DNA from: Gammaproteobacteria bacterium
GTDB lineage: Bacteria > Pseudomonadota > Gammaproteobacteria > Pseudomonadales > Pseudomonadaceae
Direction of reading: 5' to 3'
Length of the DNA: 64,000 nucleotides
NCBI GenBank assembly: GCA_018816095.1
Contig: JAHIWP010000072.1
Span: 62,001 to 126,000, forward strand
The position numbers and the translations under genes are program-made. Under the pieces are notes generated by a model. It saw only the letters and a list, made by a program, of their open reading frames with translations, did no database searches and was not told where the DNA came from. Numbering within the stretch: the stretch's first letter is position 1; the number at the start of each line of letters is the position of its first letter. Shown here piece after piece: positions 1-7,791 of the stretch.

Positions 1-481
1 GGTACCAGTAGAGGTTGCGGTAACCCAGATGATGGGCGCGTTTAATTGCGTTCCAGCCCAGCCAACAATCAGAGCGGCAATAAAACACCAAGGGCCATGC
101 CGTGTTGCCCTGGCTGGCTTGGCGTAGGTGTTCGCGCAAGTAGCGCTGCCACTGCGGCGTCAGCTGACCGTCGCCGGTGTTGGCCAGCCACAGGCTGTTT
201 GGCAGGTTGGCGTGCAGCTCATCCTCGATGAACTGGCCATGCAGCCATTGCCGGCGGTAGACATCAATCAGGCGGGTTTGGGGTTGTTCACGCAGCAGCT
301 GCTGCAGCGCCGCGGTATCCAGCGTGCGGGCATTGTCGTGGCTAATGGGTGTGGGGCTGCGGTAATGGCTTAGGCGGTAGCCTTCGGCTGAAAACAGCGG
401 GGCTTCGGCCAGTGCAGCGCTGGTCAGCAACAAACTAGCCATCAGTATCAGGAGCTTTGGCAGCGCCAGGCAGTGTTTCAT
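1..481 (-). CDS. PQQ-catabolism-associated rhodanese-like CxxxCW protein (3' end outside window)
   Basis: Read from the ATG at 481 leftward; the frame is open to the window edge, giving 160 residues without a stop. The product begins with a signal peptide (KHCLALPKLLILMASLLLTS, then AALA). A rhodanese-like segment follows (LIDVYRRQW...) and ends in CRSDCW followed by WNAIKRA. This matches the family of exported CXXCW-motif proteins found beside PQQ alcohol dehydrogenase and its ABC transporter. The function of that family is not established; a periplasmic thiol or redox role is inference. It is the last gene of the minus-strand transporter operon, 129 bases after the permease gene, and may have its own promoter because an operator-like site lies in that gap. 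Confidence 0.8.
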   Translation of the reverse strand, partial: MKHCLALPKLLILMASLLLTSAALAEAPLFSAEGYRLSHYRSPTPISHDNARTLDTAALQQLLREQPQTRLIDVYRRQWLHGQFIEDELHANLPNSLWLANTGDGQLTPQWQRYLREHLRQASQGNTAWPLVFYCRSDCWLGWNAIKRAHHLGYRNLYWY

Positions 482-563
482 CGCCTTAGTTCTCGGTTCT
501 TTTTATCGTTCTATTACAGGGCAATGTTGCTGCTTTGGGAATTCTACGTTGGAGATGAAAACC

Positions 564-580
564 AGTACCAAAGTACTAGA
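564..580. promoter_or_regulatory. Operator-like TACCAA motif upstream of the CxxxCW gene
   Basis: The sequence is AGTACCAAAGTACTAGA. Its first 14 bases form a perfect inverted repeat, AGTAC-N4-GTACT. It lies 83 bases upstream of the ATG at 481 and resembles sites at 4421, 9852, 15061, 19156 and 21040-21086. A role as binding site for the local LuxR-type regulator is inference. Confidence 0.45.
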
Positions 581-610
581 GCGCAGGCCTGCTGGCTGTG
601 CTGGCGCCCC

Positions 611-1405
611 TTAGGCATTGCCCTTGCGCAGCGCCGCATGCTGCGGGTTGAAGGTCAGCACGGCGAGTACGGCGAACAGTAGCGTCAGGCCCAGACACAG
701 AGCCAGCGCCAAAGGGCTGAAGCGTTGATAGAGGGCAAAACGCACCAGCTCCACCGCATGGGTAAATGGGTTGAGGGCGCACAACCAGTAGAGCCATTCA
801 TTGGCCTCACGCATCTTCCACAGCGGGTAGAGCGCTGAGGAGAGGAAGAACAACGGGAAGATGACGAAATTCATCACCCCGGCGAAGTTCTCCAACTGGC
901 GAATGCCGTTGGACAGCAGCAAACCAAGCGCGCTGAGCATGAGTGCCACCAGCAGTAGCGCCGGCAGTGCGCTGAGCAATCCCCAAGCGGGCGGTTGCAC
1001 GCCGTAGACCCAGGCAATGGCGAGAAAGGCATACACCTGCAGCAGCGAGATCAGGGCGATGGCCAGCAGCTTGGCGGCCAGCAAAAAGGCGCGTGGCAGT
1101 GGGCTGGTCAGCAGAATACGCATGCTGCCCATTTCACGGTCATAGACCATCGACAGCGAGCCCTGCATGCCGTTGAACAGCAAGATCATGCAGGCCAGCC
1201 CCGGCACGATGTAGGTCTCGTAAGTGATGTAAGTGTCGTACGGCGCGATGATGGCGATGCCCAGCGCGGCGCGAAAACCGGCGGCGAACACCAGCAGCCA
1301 CAGCAGCGGCCGCACCAGGGCGCTGAAGAAGCGGCTGCGCTGCAGGACAAAGCGCAACCACTCGCGCTGAACGATGCCCTGCAGGCAATACCAATAGGCG
1401 CTCAT
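611..1405 (-). CDS. pedC: ABC-2 type permease of the PQQ-alcohol-associated transporter
   Basis: 264 residues starting MSAYWYCLQ, preceded by a GGAG ribosome site. A longer in-frame start at 1528 would run deep into the upstream ATPase gene and is rejected. Several hydrophobic segments occur (around PLLWLLVFAAGF, LACMILLFNGM, LLSALPALLLVALMLSALG, FVIFPLFFLSSALYPLW), typical of ABC-2 permeases. The family equals the permease called PedC in pseudomonads. In P. putida KT2440 the PedA1A2BC transporter has been linked to rare-earth-dependent growth on alcohols. The substrate cannot be read from this sequence. It is the fourth gene of the operon running from 4343. Confidence 0.85.
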   Translation of the reverse strand: MSAYWYCLQGIVQREWLRFVLQRSRFFSALVRPLLWLLVFAAGFRAALGIAIIAPYDTYITYETYIVPGLACMILLFNGMQGSLSMVYDREMGSMRILLTSPLPRAFLLAAKLLAIALISLLQVYAFLAIAWVYGVQPPAWGLLSALPALLLVALMLSALGLLLSNGIRQLENFAGVMNFVIFPLFFLSSALYPLWKMREANEWLYWLCALNPFTHAVELVRFALYQRFSPLALALCLGLTLLFAVLAVLTFNPQHAALRKGNA

Positions 1406-1445
1406 GGGCGAGGCTCCAAGTGAAAGAAGGCCGTTGATAGGGCTG

Positions 1446-2174
1446 TCATGGATGATGCTCGCTCCCTGTGAGGCGGGCGAAGGTGGCGGCCAGGTTGGCG
1501 TCAGCGCGGCTGATTTGAGCAACGCCACCCTGGGCGACCAGACGGCTGCGATTGAGGATCAGCAGCTCATCGTGGTGCTCAACTTCATCGAGCAAATGGG
1601 TGGTCCACAGCACCGCGAGCGCATGCTCAGCGCACAGCTGGCGCACATGCTGGTTCAGCGCCAGGCGGCTGGCCGGGTCGAGACCAGCGCTGGCCTCATC
1701 GAGCAACAGCAGGCGTGGGCGATGCAGCAGGGCGCGGGCAATTTCCACGCGGCGACGGTGGCCACCATTCAGTGCACGCACTTTCTCATGGCGGCGTTCA
1801 TCGAGTTGCTGGCGCGCCAGTTCCTCGTCGATGCGCGCCAGTGCCTCGCGCTTGCTCAAACCATGCAGGGCTGCGTGATAGGCGAGGTTCTGTTGCACCG
1901 ACAGGTCCAGATCCAGGGTGCTCTGCTGAAACACCACACCCAGTTGCCGCAGCGCCTGGCGCGGGGCGCTGCGTAGGCTGTGGCCGAAGATGTGGATATC
2001 GCCCTGTTGCAGGTCGTAGAGCCGGGTGAGCAGGGCGATCAGGGTGGATTTACCTGCGCCATTCGGGCCCAGCAGCGCGCTAAAACTCCCCGCAGCAACG
2101 CTGAAACTAACGTCCTGCAGAGCTTGGCGCTGGCCGTAGGCGAAGCTCACGCCCTCTACCTGGAGCGCGCTCAT
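1446..2174 (-). CDS. pedB: ABC transporter ATP-binding protein of the PQQ-alcohol cluster
   Basis: 242 residues. Walker A GPNGAGKST lies at about 36-44, the Q-loop at VFQQST (about 81-86), the signature at LNGGH (135-139) and Walker B LLLLDEA near 155-161, followed by the SAGLD D-loop and a switch histidine in TTHLLDE. The signature has Asn and His where LSGGQ is usual; it is otherwise intact and should be active. The ATG overlaps the stop of the upstream propeller gene by four bases, implying translational coupling. It would energise the permease at 611-1405. Confidence 0.9.
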   Translation of the reverse strand: MSALQVEGVSFAYGQRQALQDVSFSVAAGSFSALLGPNGAGKSTLIALLTRLYDLQQGDIHIFGHSLRSAPRQALRQLGVVFQQSTLDLDLSVQQNLAYHAALHGLSKREALARIDEELARQQLDERRHEKVRALNGGHRRRVEIARALLHRPRLLLLDEASAGLDPASRLALNQHVRQLCAEHALAVLWTTHLLDEVEHHDELLILNRSRLVAQGGVAQISRADANLAATFARLTGSEHHP

Positions 2175-3136
2175 GGGGTCACGACCACGCCCCAGGGGTA
2201 GCGGCCGACCTTGATCGATTTGCTGACCTTGAGCGAGTCGACATCAATCACCGAAACATCGCCGCTGACCCCGTTGGTGGTCAGCAATTGCTTCTGGTCG
2301 GGGGTAAAGGCCAGGTGCCAGACGCGGCGGCCAACCAACAGGTAATCGAGGATCTCGTAGCTCTTGGCGTCGAGCACCGCCACGTGGTTGGCTGGGCCGA
2401 GTGCGACAAAGGCGTATTTGCCGTCGTCACTCAGCTTTACGCCCACCGGTTGCACTTTGTCCGGGTGTACGCCCTTGATCTGGAAGGTCAGGACTTTTTC
2501 GATCTGCTTACTGGCCACATCAATCACGCTGACTGTGCCGCCGATCTCGGCCGAGGCCCACAGGCGCTTGCCGTCCTTGTCGAACTCGACATGCCGGGGG
2601 CGCTGGTCGACCAGGGTGTTGTCCACCAGTTGCTGGGTACTGGTATCGATCCAATGCAGCATATTGGTGGTTTCGCTGGTGTTCACCGCCCACTTGCCAT
2701 CCGGGCTGACGGCCATGCCTTCGGGCTCAACGCCGACATCAATCTGACCAAGCACCTCGTCGCTCTGGGTGTCGACCACCGTGACCAGGGCATCGTCCTC
2801 GTTGGAGATGTACAGCCAACGGTCGTTAGGATGCAGGGCGAACTGCTCGGGGTCGGCGCCGGAGGGCAGTTCCTTGATGATTTTTCGCGTGGCCAGGTCC
2901 ATCACCTGCACGCGGTCCGAGTCGCTGGCGCAGATGTACAGCAGCTTGTTGTCACTGGAGAGCAGCAAACCGCGTGGCCGCTGACCAACATCTAGGGTGG
3001 CGGTGACCTGCATGCTGTCCAGGTCGATCACGCTGATGCTGTCGTCTTTTTCGTTGGACACATAAGCCGTGGCCGCCAGGGCGCTTTGGCAACTGAGGCT
3101 AACGGCGATGGCGCAGGCAAGGCGAGTAAGACGCAT
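2171..3136 (-). CDS. Exported YVTN-type beta-propeller protein
   Basis: 321 residues with a signal peptide (MRLTRLACAIAVSLSCQSALA) and repeated propeller units, each with a variant of YVSN...D.VSVID (AYVSNEKDDSISVIDLDS, LYISNEDDALVTVVDTQS, KQLLTTNGVSGDVSVIDVDS). This matches the PQQ-dependent-catabolism-associated propeller family encoded with these ABC transporters. It presumably acts in the periplasm as a binding or scaffold component; its ligand is unknown. The four-gene layout fits the known PedA1A2BC system, but I cannot say which of the two A components this is. Confidence 0.85.
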   Translation of the reverse strand: MRLTRLACAIAVSLSCQSALAATAYVSNEKDDSISVIDLDSMQVTATLDVGQRPRGLLLSSDNKLLYICASDSDRVQVMDLATRKIIKELPSGADPEQFALHPNDRWLYISNEDDALVTVVDTQSDEVLGQIDVGVEPEGMAVSPDGKWAVNTSETTNMLHWIDTSTQQLVDNTLVDQRPRHVEFDKDGKRLWASAEIGGTVSVIDVASKQIEKVLTFQIKGVHPDKVQPVGVKLSDDGKYAFVALGPANHVAVLDAKSYEILDYLLVGRRVWHLAFTPDQKQLLTTNGVSGDVSVIDVDSLKVSKSIKVGRYPWGVVVTP

Positions 3137-3152
3137 GGGGTTAATCCTCTTG

Positions 3153-4343
3153 TTATAGGTTGGCAGCCAGATCGCAGCTCACTTCCGGGCGGTCGTAACC
3201 GAGGCTGTCGAGTTCAGTGTTGGGGTGCAGAAAGCCTTCTTGTGGCGAATTGCTGACCAGGGCGCGGGGTTGCACCAGCGCAATGGGTTGGCGCAGCTGG
3301 CCGTTCCAGCTGCGAAAGCTCAGCTTGCGACCCTTGAACCCGTCGAGTGGTAGCTGATCACTCAGGGCCAGGGTGCGGATGGCCTGGGCATTGTTCTGGC
3401 GCAGTTTGCTGACAGCACTGGCGATGCTGCGCACGGCGATCCAAGCGGCGAAGTCGCGGTCATTCATCCAGCGTTGCGCATGGGCCTCAAAGCGCTTTTG
3501 CAGTTGTGCGGCACCGTAGGTTTCCACCGTTTTGTGCCATGCAGTCGGAGTCAGTCCTTGGGTGCCTGCCACGGGGCGCGGGTACCACGTCTGGTAGGGC
3601 AGGTATTCGCCGAAGTCTCCGCGCTCATCGGCCACCAGCACCACGTCGTATTCCGCCGTTTGGGTGAACAGCGGCATCTCAGCTTGGGCGCTGCGGCGCT
3701 GGTCGTTATCAAAGCTCCAGGCTTTTTCCGCGACGATGCGCAAGCCAAAGCGTTTGGCCGCGCGTTTGAGTGCTGCGGCATAGGCTTGATCGTCCGCAGT
3801 CGGGCCGCTGATTAGCAGACCACGCGTCCATTTGCGTACAACCAAAAACTGCGCCAAGGCATCGGCGAGCATGGCGCGGCTGGGCAGGGTGTGCAGCACA
3901 TTACTCAGGCACTGGCTTTGCCGCAGGCTGTCGTCGGCGCTACCTGCGTTAAGCAGCAAGCTGTCGGGCAGCGCCTGGCTGAGCTGGCGCAGGGTGGCGG
4001 CAGGGGCGTTGACCACAAACAGGCGCACACCTTGTGTATGCAACTCGCGCGCGGCGACCAGCAGGCTGTCACTGTCGCTGCGCTCGGCCACGTCTAGCTG
4101 GTAGCGGTGCTTGAGAAAACGCCCGGTGCTGTTGTTGTCAATAATCGCCAGTTCGGCGCCACGGCGGCCGGCATCCTCGGGTTCAGGAATCACGTTGGAC
4201 AGCAGCGGGCCGGTCTCGGGTGTGTAGCCCAGGTAGGCGATGCGGACCTCTAACTCAGCCGTACCTGGGTTAGCCAGACACGGCGTGGCCAGGCTGCACA
4301 GGGCAATGGCGCAGAGCATGAGGGATTGGCTGATCCGGCGCAT
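3153..4343 (-). CDS. ABC transporter substrate-binding protein of the PQQ-alcohol cluster
   Basis: 396 residues. The start is MRRISQSLM at 4343, with CAGGAG upstream; an in-frame start at 4406 would add 21 non-signal-like residues. A signal peptide runs to LATPCLA. The body resembles periplasmic type-I (branched-chain amino acid type) receptors: LEVRIAYLGYTPETGP, then alternating alpha/beta stretches such as GVRLFVVNAP and YDVVLVADERGDFGEYLPYQ. It is the first gene of the minus-strand transporter operon and is divergent from the gene at 4500. The ligand is unknown; linkage to rare-earth or alcohol metabolism is by analogy with P. putida PedA1A2BC. Confidence 0.82.
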   Translation of the reverse strand: MRRISQSLMLCAIALCSLATPCLANPGTAELEVRIAYLGYTPETGPLLSNVIPEPEDAGRRGAELAIIDNNSTGRFLKHRYQLDVAERSDSDSLLVAARELHTQGVRLFVVNAPAATLRQLSQALPDSLLLNAGSADDSLRQSQCLSNVLHTLPSRAMLADALAQFLVVRKWTRGLLISGPTADDQAYAAALKRAAKRFGLRIVAEKAWSFDNDQRRSAQAEMPLFTQTAEYDVVLVADERGDFGEYLPYQTWYPRPVAGTQGLTPTAWHKTVETYGAAQLQKRFEAHAQRWMNDRDFAAWIAVRSIASAVSKLRQNNAQAIRTLALSDQLPLDGFKGRKLSFRSWNGQLRQPIALVQPRALVSNSPQEGFLHPNTELDSLGYDRPEVSCDLAANL

Positions 4344-4401
4344 GGGCAACTCCTGAATAGGTGCTGCCAGCATAGGAACAGCCGGGCGTGCGGGAAATAT
4401 G

Positions 4402-4437
4402 CCCAAAGTACCACTACGCCTGTACCAAGGTAGTAAG
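4402..4437. promoter_or_regulatory. Divergent control region with two TACCA motif copies
   Basis: Within the 156-base gap between the diverging genes (starts 4343 and 4500) are AGTACCACTACG at 4407-4418 and TGTACCAAGGTAGTAAG at 4421-4437. The second matches the motif at 564, 9852 and 15061. The 12-mer CCCAAAGTACCA at 4402-4413 recurs exactly at 21065-21076 before pqqA. An operator role is inference. Confidence 0.45.
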
Positions 4438-4499
4438 TCAGTTGCTGCGCCTGGGTTTTACGATGGGGTCATTAACTAAAACAACAAAAGGTATCCGTC

Positions 4500-4937
4500 A
4501 TGACCACGCTCAAAACCCTGACGCTGGGGCTTATTGTGTTAAGCGGCCTGATCGGCTTCGACAACATTTACGCCGCTGGCGACCTGACTCGACGTTCACA
4601 GGCGCTCCCGGATTTAGTGTTGGGTAACGAGGCCAGCGACTACAGCATGTCGCAAATGGAATACCAGCTTGAAACGGGCAAAGCCTACCAACTGAAGATC
4701 ATCGCCAGCGGGCAGAAGGAATACGCTTTTCAGTCCCCCGAGTTCGCCACCTCAATCTTCCTGCGCAAGGTCGAAGCTGGCGGCGTGGAGATCAAGGCCA
4801 TCACCCTGACTGAGCTTGAGTTCGAAGATGCCGGCGAGGCGGAGATCTTCTTCGTGCCAATCAAACCGGGTAAATTCCGCTTCTATGCCAAGGGCCTAGA
4901 AGGCAAGGGCATGCTGGGTCACTTCGTGGTCAAGTAA
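4500..4937 (+). CDS. Exported cupredoxin-like protein next to exaD
   Basis: 145 residues with a signal peptide (MTTLKTLTLGLIVLSGLIGFDNIYA). The mature part is beta-rich, ending with GKFRFYAKGLEGKGMLGHFVVK, which resembles the C-terminal loop of cupredoxin-like domains; a GMLGH segment is the only obvious candidate metal ligand set and there is no cysteine. The stop at 4937 is one base before the GTG start of the histidine kinase gene, so the two are probably co-transcribed. A role in metal handling or as a periplasmic partner of the sensor kinase is inference. Confidence 0.7.
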   Translation: MTTLKTLTLGLIVLSGLIGFDNIYAAGDLTRRSQALPDLVLGNEASDYSMSQMEYQLETGKAYQLKIIASGQKEYAFQSPEFATSIFLRKVEAGGVEIKAITLTELEFEDAGEAEIFFVPIKPGKFRFYAKGLEGKGMLGHFVVK

Positions 4938-4938
4938 G

Positions 4939-6195
4939 GTGTCCGTTCTATGGCGCACTTACCTGCTGGTGACGCTGTTCTTCGTCTTGGTCACCGTGCT
5001 CGGCCTGGCGCTGTTAGTGCGTCAGGCCAGCGAGGATGTGCAGCGCGAGGTGCAGGCCGCCGAAGCGGTGGTCGAGTACCTGTACGAAGCCGCGCAGCGT
5101 GACCCTGCCAGCTTGCAAAATGGCCTGGCCGATAATTTGCGCCATGTGCGGCTGCAGTGGTTGCCGCTAGCCACTGACTCGGCGGCGCAGTCATTTGAAC
5201 AGTGGTTGGGACAGCGTTTGTTTGCGTTGCAACATACACCACGGGTGGCCACGTTGGCGGACGGTCGGCAATTGCAGATCAGCGTCGACCCCAGCGATGA
5301 GATCGACGAAGTCTGGGATTCGCTGTTGCAGTTGCTGCTGCTCTGCCTGCTGGCGCTGCTGATCAGCCTGGTGGCGATTCGCTGGGCCGTACGCCGTGGC
5401 CTGCGCGTGCTGGATGAACTATTGGCGGGCCTGCAACAGGTGACCCAGGGCCAGCTGGATGCCCGTTTGCCCGCGCGCAGTTTGCCGGAGACGCGGCAGC
5501 TGGCTGGCTATTTCAATGCCATGGCCACCACCTTGCAGCAGGTCCAGGCCGATAACACCGAACTGACCCAAGCCCTGATGGCCCTGCAAGAGCGGGAGCG
5601 CGCGCGCCTGGGGCAGACCCTGCATGACGACCTCGGCCAGTACCTCAGCGGCATTCGCGCGCAAGCCTGTTTGTTGCAGGCCGTGGCTCAGCAACCCGAG
5701 CAGGTAATGAATACCGCGCAGCAGCTGGATGCCAATTGCCAGCGCCTGCAAGAGGGCTTTCGGGCGTTGATACGCGACCTCTATCCCGTGGTGCTGGAGC
5801 ATTTACAACTGGATGAGGCGCTGCACTTACTCGCGAGCAACTGGCAAACGGCGCAGCGCGTGCAGTGCCACGTCAGGGTCAGCGGCATGTTGCCAAACCT
5901 GCCGTTACCGACCAAGGCGCACCTGTACCGCTTGGTGCAGGAGGCCCTGACCAATGTGGCCAAGCACGCCCAGGCCAGTGAAGTGCGCGTGCGCCTGCAC
6001 TATCAGGGGCAGCGCTTACGCCTGTTTATTCGCGACAATGGCCGGGGCGCGCAGTTGCCGCAGCGCCCTGGCATTGGCCTGCGTTCGATCCACGAGCGTG
6101 CGCGCAGCTTGGGCGCCGTGCTGCGCGTGCACAGTCGTCCTCAAGCCGGGTGGGCTTTGTGCTTGACCCTGGCACTGCCGGAGCAGGAAACATGA
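4939..6195 (+). CDS. exaD: Membrane sensor histidine kinase, ExaD/PedS2 type
   Basis: 418 residues from GTG at 4939, one base after the previous stop. TM1 is at about 8-27, a periplasmic segment at 28-126, TM2 at about 127-149, then a HAMP-like linker. The HisKA_3 dimerisation domain has its phosphoacceptor His229 in QTLHDDLGQYLSGIR. The HATPase domain has LYRLVQEALTNVAKHA, RDNGRG and GIGLRSIHERA. This NarL-type kinase is the partner of the regulator encoded next. In P. aeruginosa the equivalent pair controls exaA; in P. putida PedS2/PedR2 mediates the calcium/lanthanide switch between dehydrogenases. The signal sensed here is inferred from those systems. Confidence 0.85.
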   Translation: MSVLWRTYLLVTLFFVLVTVLGLALLVRQASEDVQREVQAAEAVVEYLYEAAQRDPASLQNGLADNLRHVRLQWLPLATDSAAQSFEQWLGQRLFALQHTPRVATLADGRQLQISVDPSDEIDEVWDSLLQLLLLCLLALLISLVAIRWAVRRGLRVLDELLAGLQQVTQGQLDARLPARSLPETRQLAGYFNAMATTLQQVQADNTELTQALMALQERERARLGQTLHDDLGQYLSGIRAQACLLQAVAQQPEQVMNTAQQLDANCQRLQEGFRALIRDLYPVVLEHLQLDEALHLLASNWQTAQRVQCHVRVSGMLPNLPLPTKAHLYRLVQEALTNVAKHAQASEVRVRLHYQGQRLRLFIRDNGRGAQLPQRPGIGLRSIHERARSLGAVLRVHSRPQAGWALCLTLALPEQET

Positions 6196-6842
6196 AAATA
6201 CTGCTGGTCGATGATCACGCGGTTGTCCGCCAAGGCTATGCCAGCTTGCTGCGCGCCTTACTGCCGGACGTACAGGTGCGCGAGGCCTGCGATGGTGAGC
6301 AGGCGTTGCAGATGGTCCACGAGGAGATTCCCAACCTGGTCATCATGGATATCGGCCTGCCCGGCATCAGCGGCCTGGAAGTGACCCGACGCCTGCGTCA
6401 GCGCCTGCCGCAGTTGCGCGTGTTGTTTTTCAGCATGCACGACGAGTTACCTCTGGTGCGTCAGGCATTGGATGCCGGCGCGCTGGGTTACTTGACCAAA
6501 ACCTCATCGCCAGAGGTGCTGGTCGAGGCCGTCAAACGTACCCTGGCCGGGCATGCGTACATCGAGCAAGGCCTGGCCACTCATCTGGCCTGTAACCCGA
6601 TGGGCGAGGGCAGCAGCGACCCACGCCTGCGCGGCATGACCCAGCGTGAATTCGAGATTTTCGTGATGCTGGCCAAAGGCATGCCCAGCCGCCAGATCGC
6701 CGAGCACTTGTGCATCAGCAGCAAAACCGTGTCCAACTACCTGACCCTGCTCAAGAGCAAACTGCAGGTCAGCTCCCAGGCAGAGTTGGTGCACCTGGCG
6801 ATTGATACCGGGGTTATTCGGCTGGGGCTGGAAAGCGCTTAA
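6192..6842 (+). CDS. exaE: LuxR/NarL-family response regulator, ExaE/PedR2 type
   Basis: 216 residues. ATG at 6192 overlaps the kinase stop by four bases, with GGAGCAGGAAAC upstream. The receiver domain is MKILLVDDHAVVRQGY with acceptor Asp53 in LVIMDIGLPG and a conserved Lys in YLTKTSS. The C-terminal LuxR helix-turn-helix is MTQREFEIFVMLAKGMPSRQ followed by IAEHLCISSKTVSNY. Partner of the kinase at 4939. It is the best local candidate to bind the TACCAA motifs upstream of the exa/ped/pqq units. Confidence 0.88.
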   Translation: MKILLVDDHAVVRQGYASLLRALLPDVQVREACDGEQALQMVHEEIPNLVIMDIGLPGISGLEVTRRLRQRLPQLRVLFFSMHDELPLVRQALDAGALGYLTKTSSPEVLVEAVKRTLAGHAYIEQGLATHLACNPMGEGSSDPRLRGMTQREFEIFVMLAKGMPSRQIAEHLCISSKTVSNYLTLLKSKLQVSSQAELVHLAIDTGVIRLGLESA

Positions 6843-6923
6843 AGCTATTAGTTTGGATGCCTATAGCCCATGACTTTAAGCCGCCTCTCCAGGCTACTGA
6901 CCATACAGCGGCGATCGACGGTC

Positions 6924-6953
6924 GTAGGGTGGACAACGCGAAGCTTGTCCACC
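6924..6953. repeat. Dispersed GGTGGACAA inverted repeat
   Basis: GGTGGACAA (6928-6936), an 8-base loop, then TTGTCCACC (6945-6953), preceded by GTAG. It lies in the 185-base gap between the convergent genes ending at 6842 and 7028. It belongs to the same family of small hairpin repeats seen at 35.9, 38.9 and 40.6 kb. It might serve as a bidirectional terminator, though no T-tract follows. Confidence 0.7.
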
Positions 6954-7027
6954 TTTGCAAGCGGAAATTCCAAGCCTAATCAGCCTACTCGCAACAGGCC
7001 GATCTAATCCCTGCCTTGTATTACCCT

Positions 7028-7675
7028 TCAATCCCATCCCTTGGGGCATTCCACACAACCTTGCATATTGGCGCCCTGGAAGTTGCCGTAGTGGGTGCGC
7101 GTGCCGCTTAGGTCGGCGTCGGCGAGGTTGGAGCCTGAGAGTTTGACCTCTTGCAGGTTGGCGTCCTTGAGGTTGGCGCCCTTGAGGTCAGCCTTGCTTA
7201 GCCAGGTCATTTCCAGATTGGCCGCTTGCAGGTTGGCATTGTGCAGTTTGGCGGCAGACAGGCGGGCGAATTCCAGGTTGGCAGCGCGCATATCGGCTGC
7301 GTTGAATTTTGCCGCCTGGGCATACATGGCCCAGCCGTTGATGGCTACCAGGGTGCTGTTGCTGAAGTCGGCCAGGCGCAGCTGACTTTGTTGCAGGCTG
7401 GCACGGGTCAGGTCGGCACCTTGCAGTTGTGCTTTTTCCAGGTTGGCCAGATCCAGGCGGCTATGGCGTAAATCGGCACCACGCAGGTCGGCACCTTCCA
7501 GGTTCATACGGCGCATGTCCTGGTTGCTCAGGTTGGCACCTTGCAGGTTGGCTTTGGGGCATTGGCTGTCGGCTTCGATGCGGCAGCCGTTGACGGTGAG
7601 CACCTCATCGGCGTTGACCAGTTCGGTACCCAGCACCAGCAGTACGATGGGCAGAAGCAGAGGCAGGTAATTCAT
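7028..7675 (-). CDS. Exported pentapeptide-repeat protein
   Basis: 215 residues from ATG at 7675 with GAGGA upstream. A hydrophobic N-terminus (MNYLPLLLPIVLLVLGTELVNA) suggests export. It is followed by VNGCRIEADSQCPKANL and then about 25 tandem A(D/N)LXX repeats forming a right-handed beta-helix (for example LEGADLRGADLRHSRLDLAN). The end is CVECPKGWD, with paired cysteines near both termini that could form disulfides capping the helix. It lies downstream of exaA on the same strand, 116 bases away and separated by a strong palindrome. The molecular role is unknown. Confidence 0.75.
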   Translation of the reverse strand: MNYLPLLLPIVLLVLGTELVNADEVLTVNGCRIEADSQCPKANLQGANLSNQDMRRMNLEGADLRGADLRHSRLDLANLEKAQLQGADLTRASLQQSQLRLADFSNSTLVAINGWAMYAQAAKFNAADMRAANLEFARLSAAKLHNANLQAANLEMTWLSKADLKGANLKDANLQEVKLSGSNLADADLSGTRTHYGNFQGANMQGCVECPKGWD

Positions 7676-7687
7676 GGCGAGTCCTCG

Positions 7688-7710
7688 GGTAGGGTGCGCC
7701 GTGCGCACCA
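7688..7710. repeat. Dispersed GGTGCGC inverted repeat
   Basis: GGTGCGC-CGT-GCGCACC at 7693-7709, preceded by TA. The same core (TAGGGTGCGCCGTGCGCAC) recurs at 13499, with related copies at 13568 and 22242. Located between exaA and the pentapeptide gene. Confidence 0.65.
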
Positions 7711-7753
7711 CGGGGGCAACGCAGGTGGTTGCTTGGAAGCGCGAAAGTGGATG

Positions 7754-7783
7754 CGCATGACGCACCCTAGGGTGCGTCATGCG
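7754..7783. repeat. 30-base perfect palindrome downstream of exaA
   Basis: A perfect 30-base inverted repeat with no loop, centred between 7768 and 7769 (core CGCACCCTAGGGTGCG). It starts eight bases past the exaA stop. No T-tract follows on the minus strand, so it may stabilise the exaA 3' end or act as an attenuator rather than a classical terminator. Confidence 0.7.
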
Positions 7784-7791
7784 AGTTGCGA

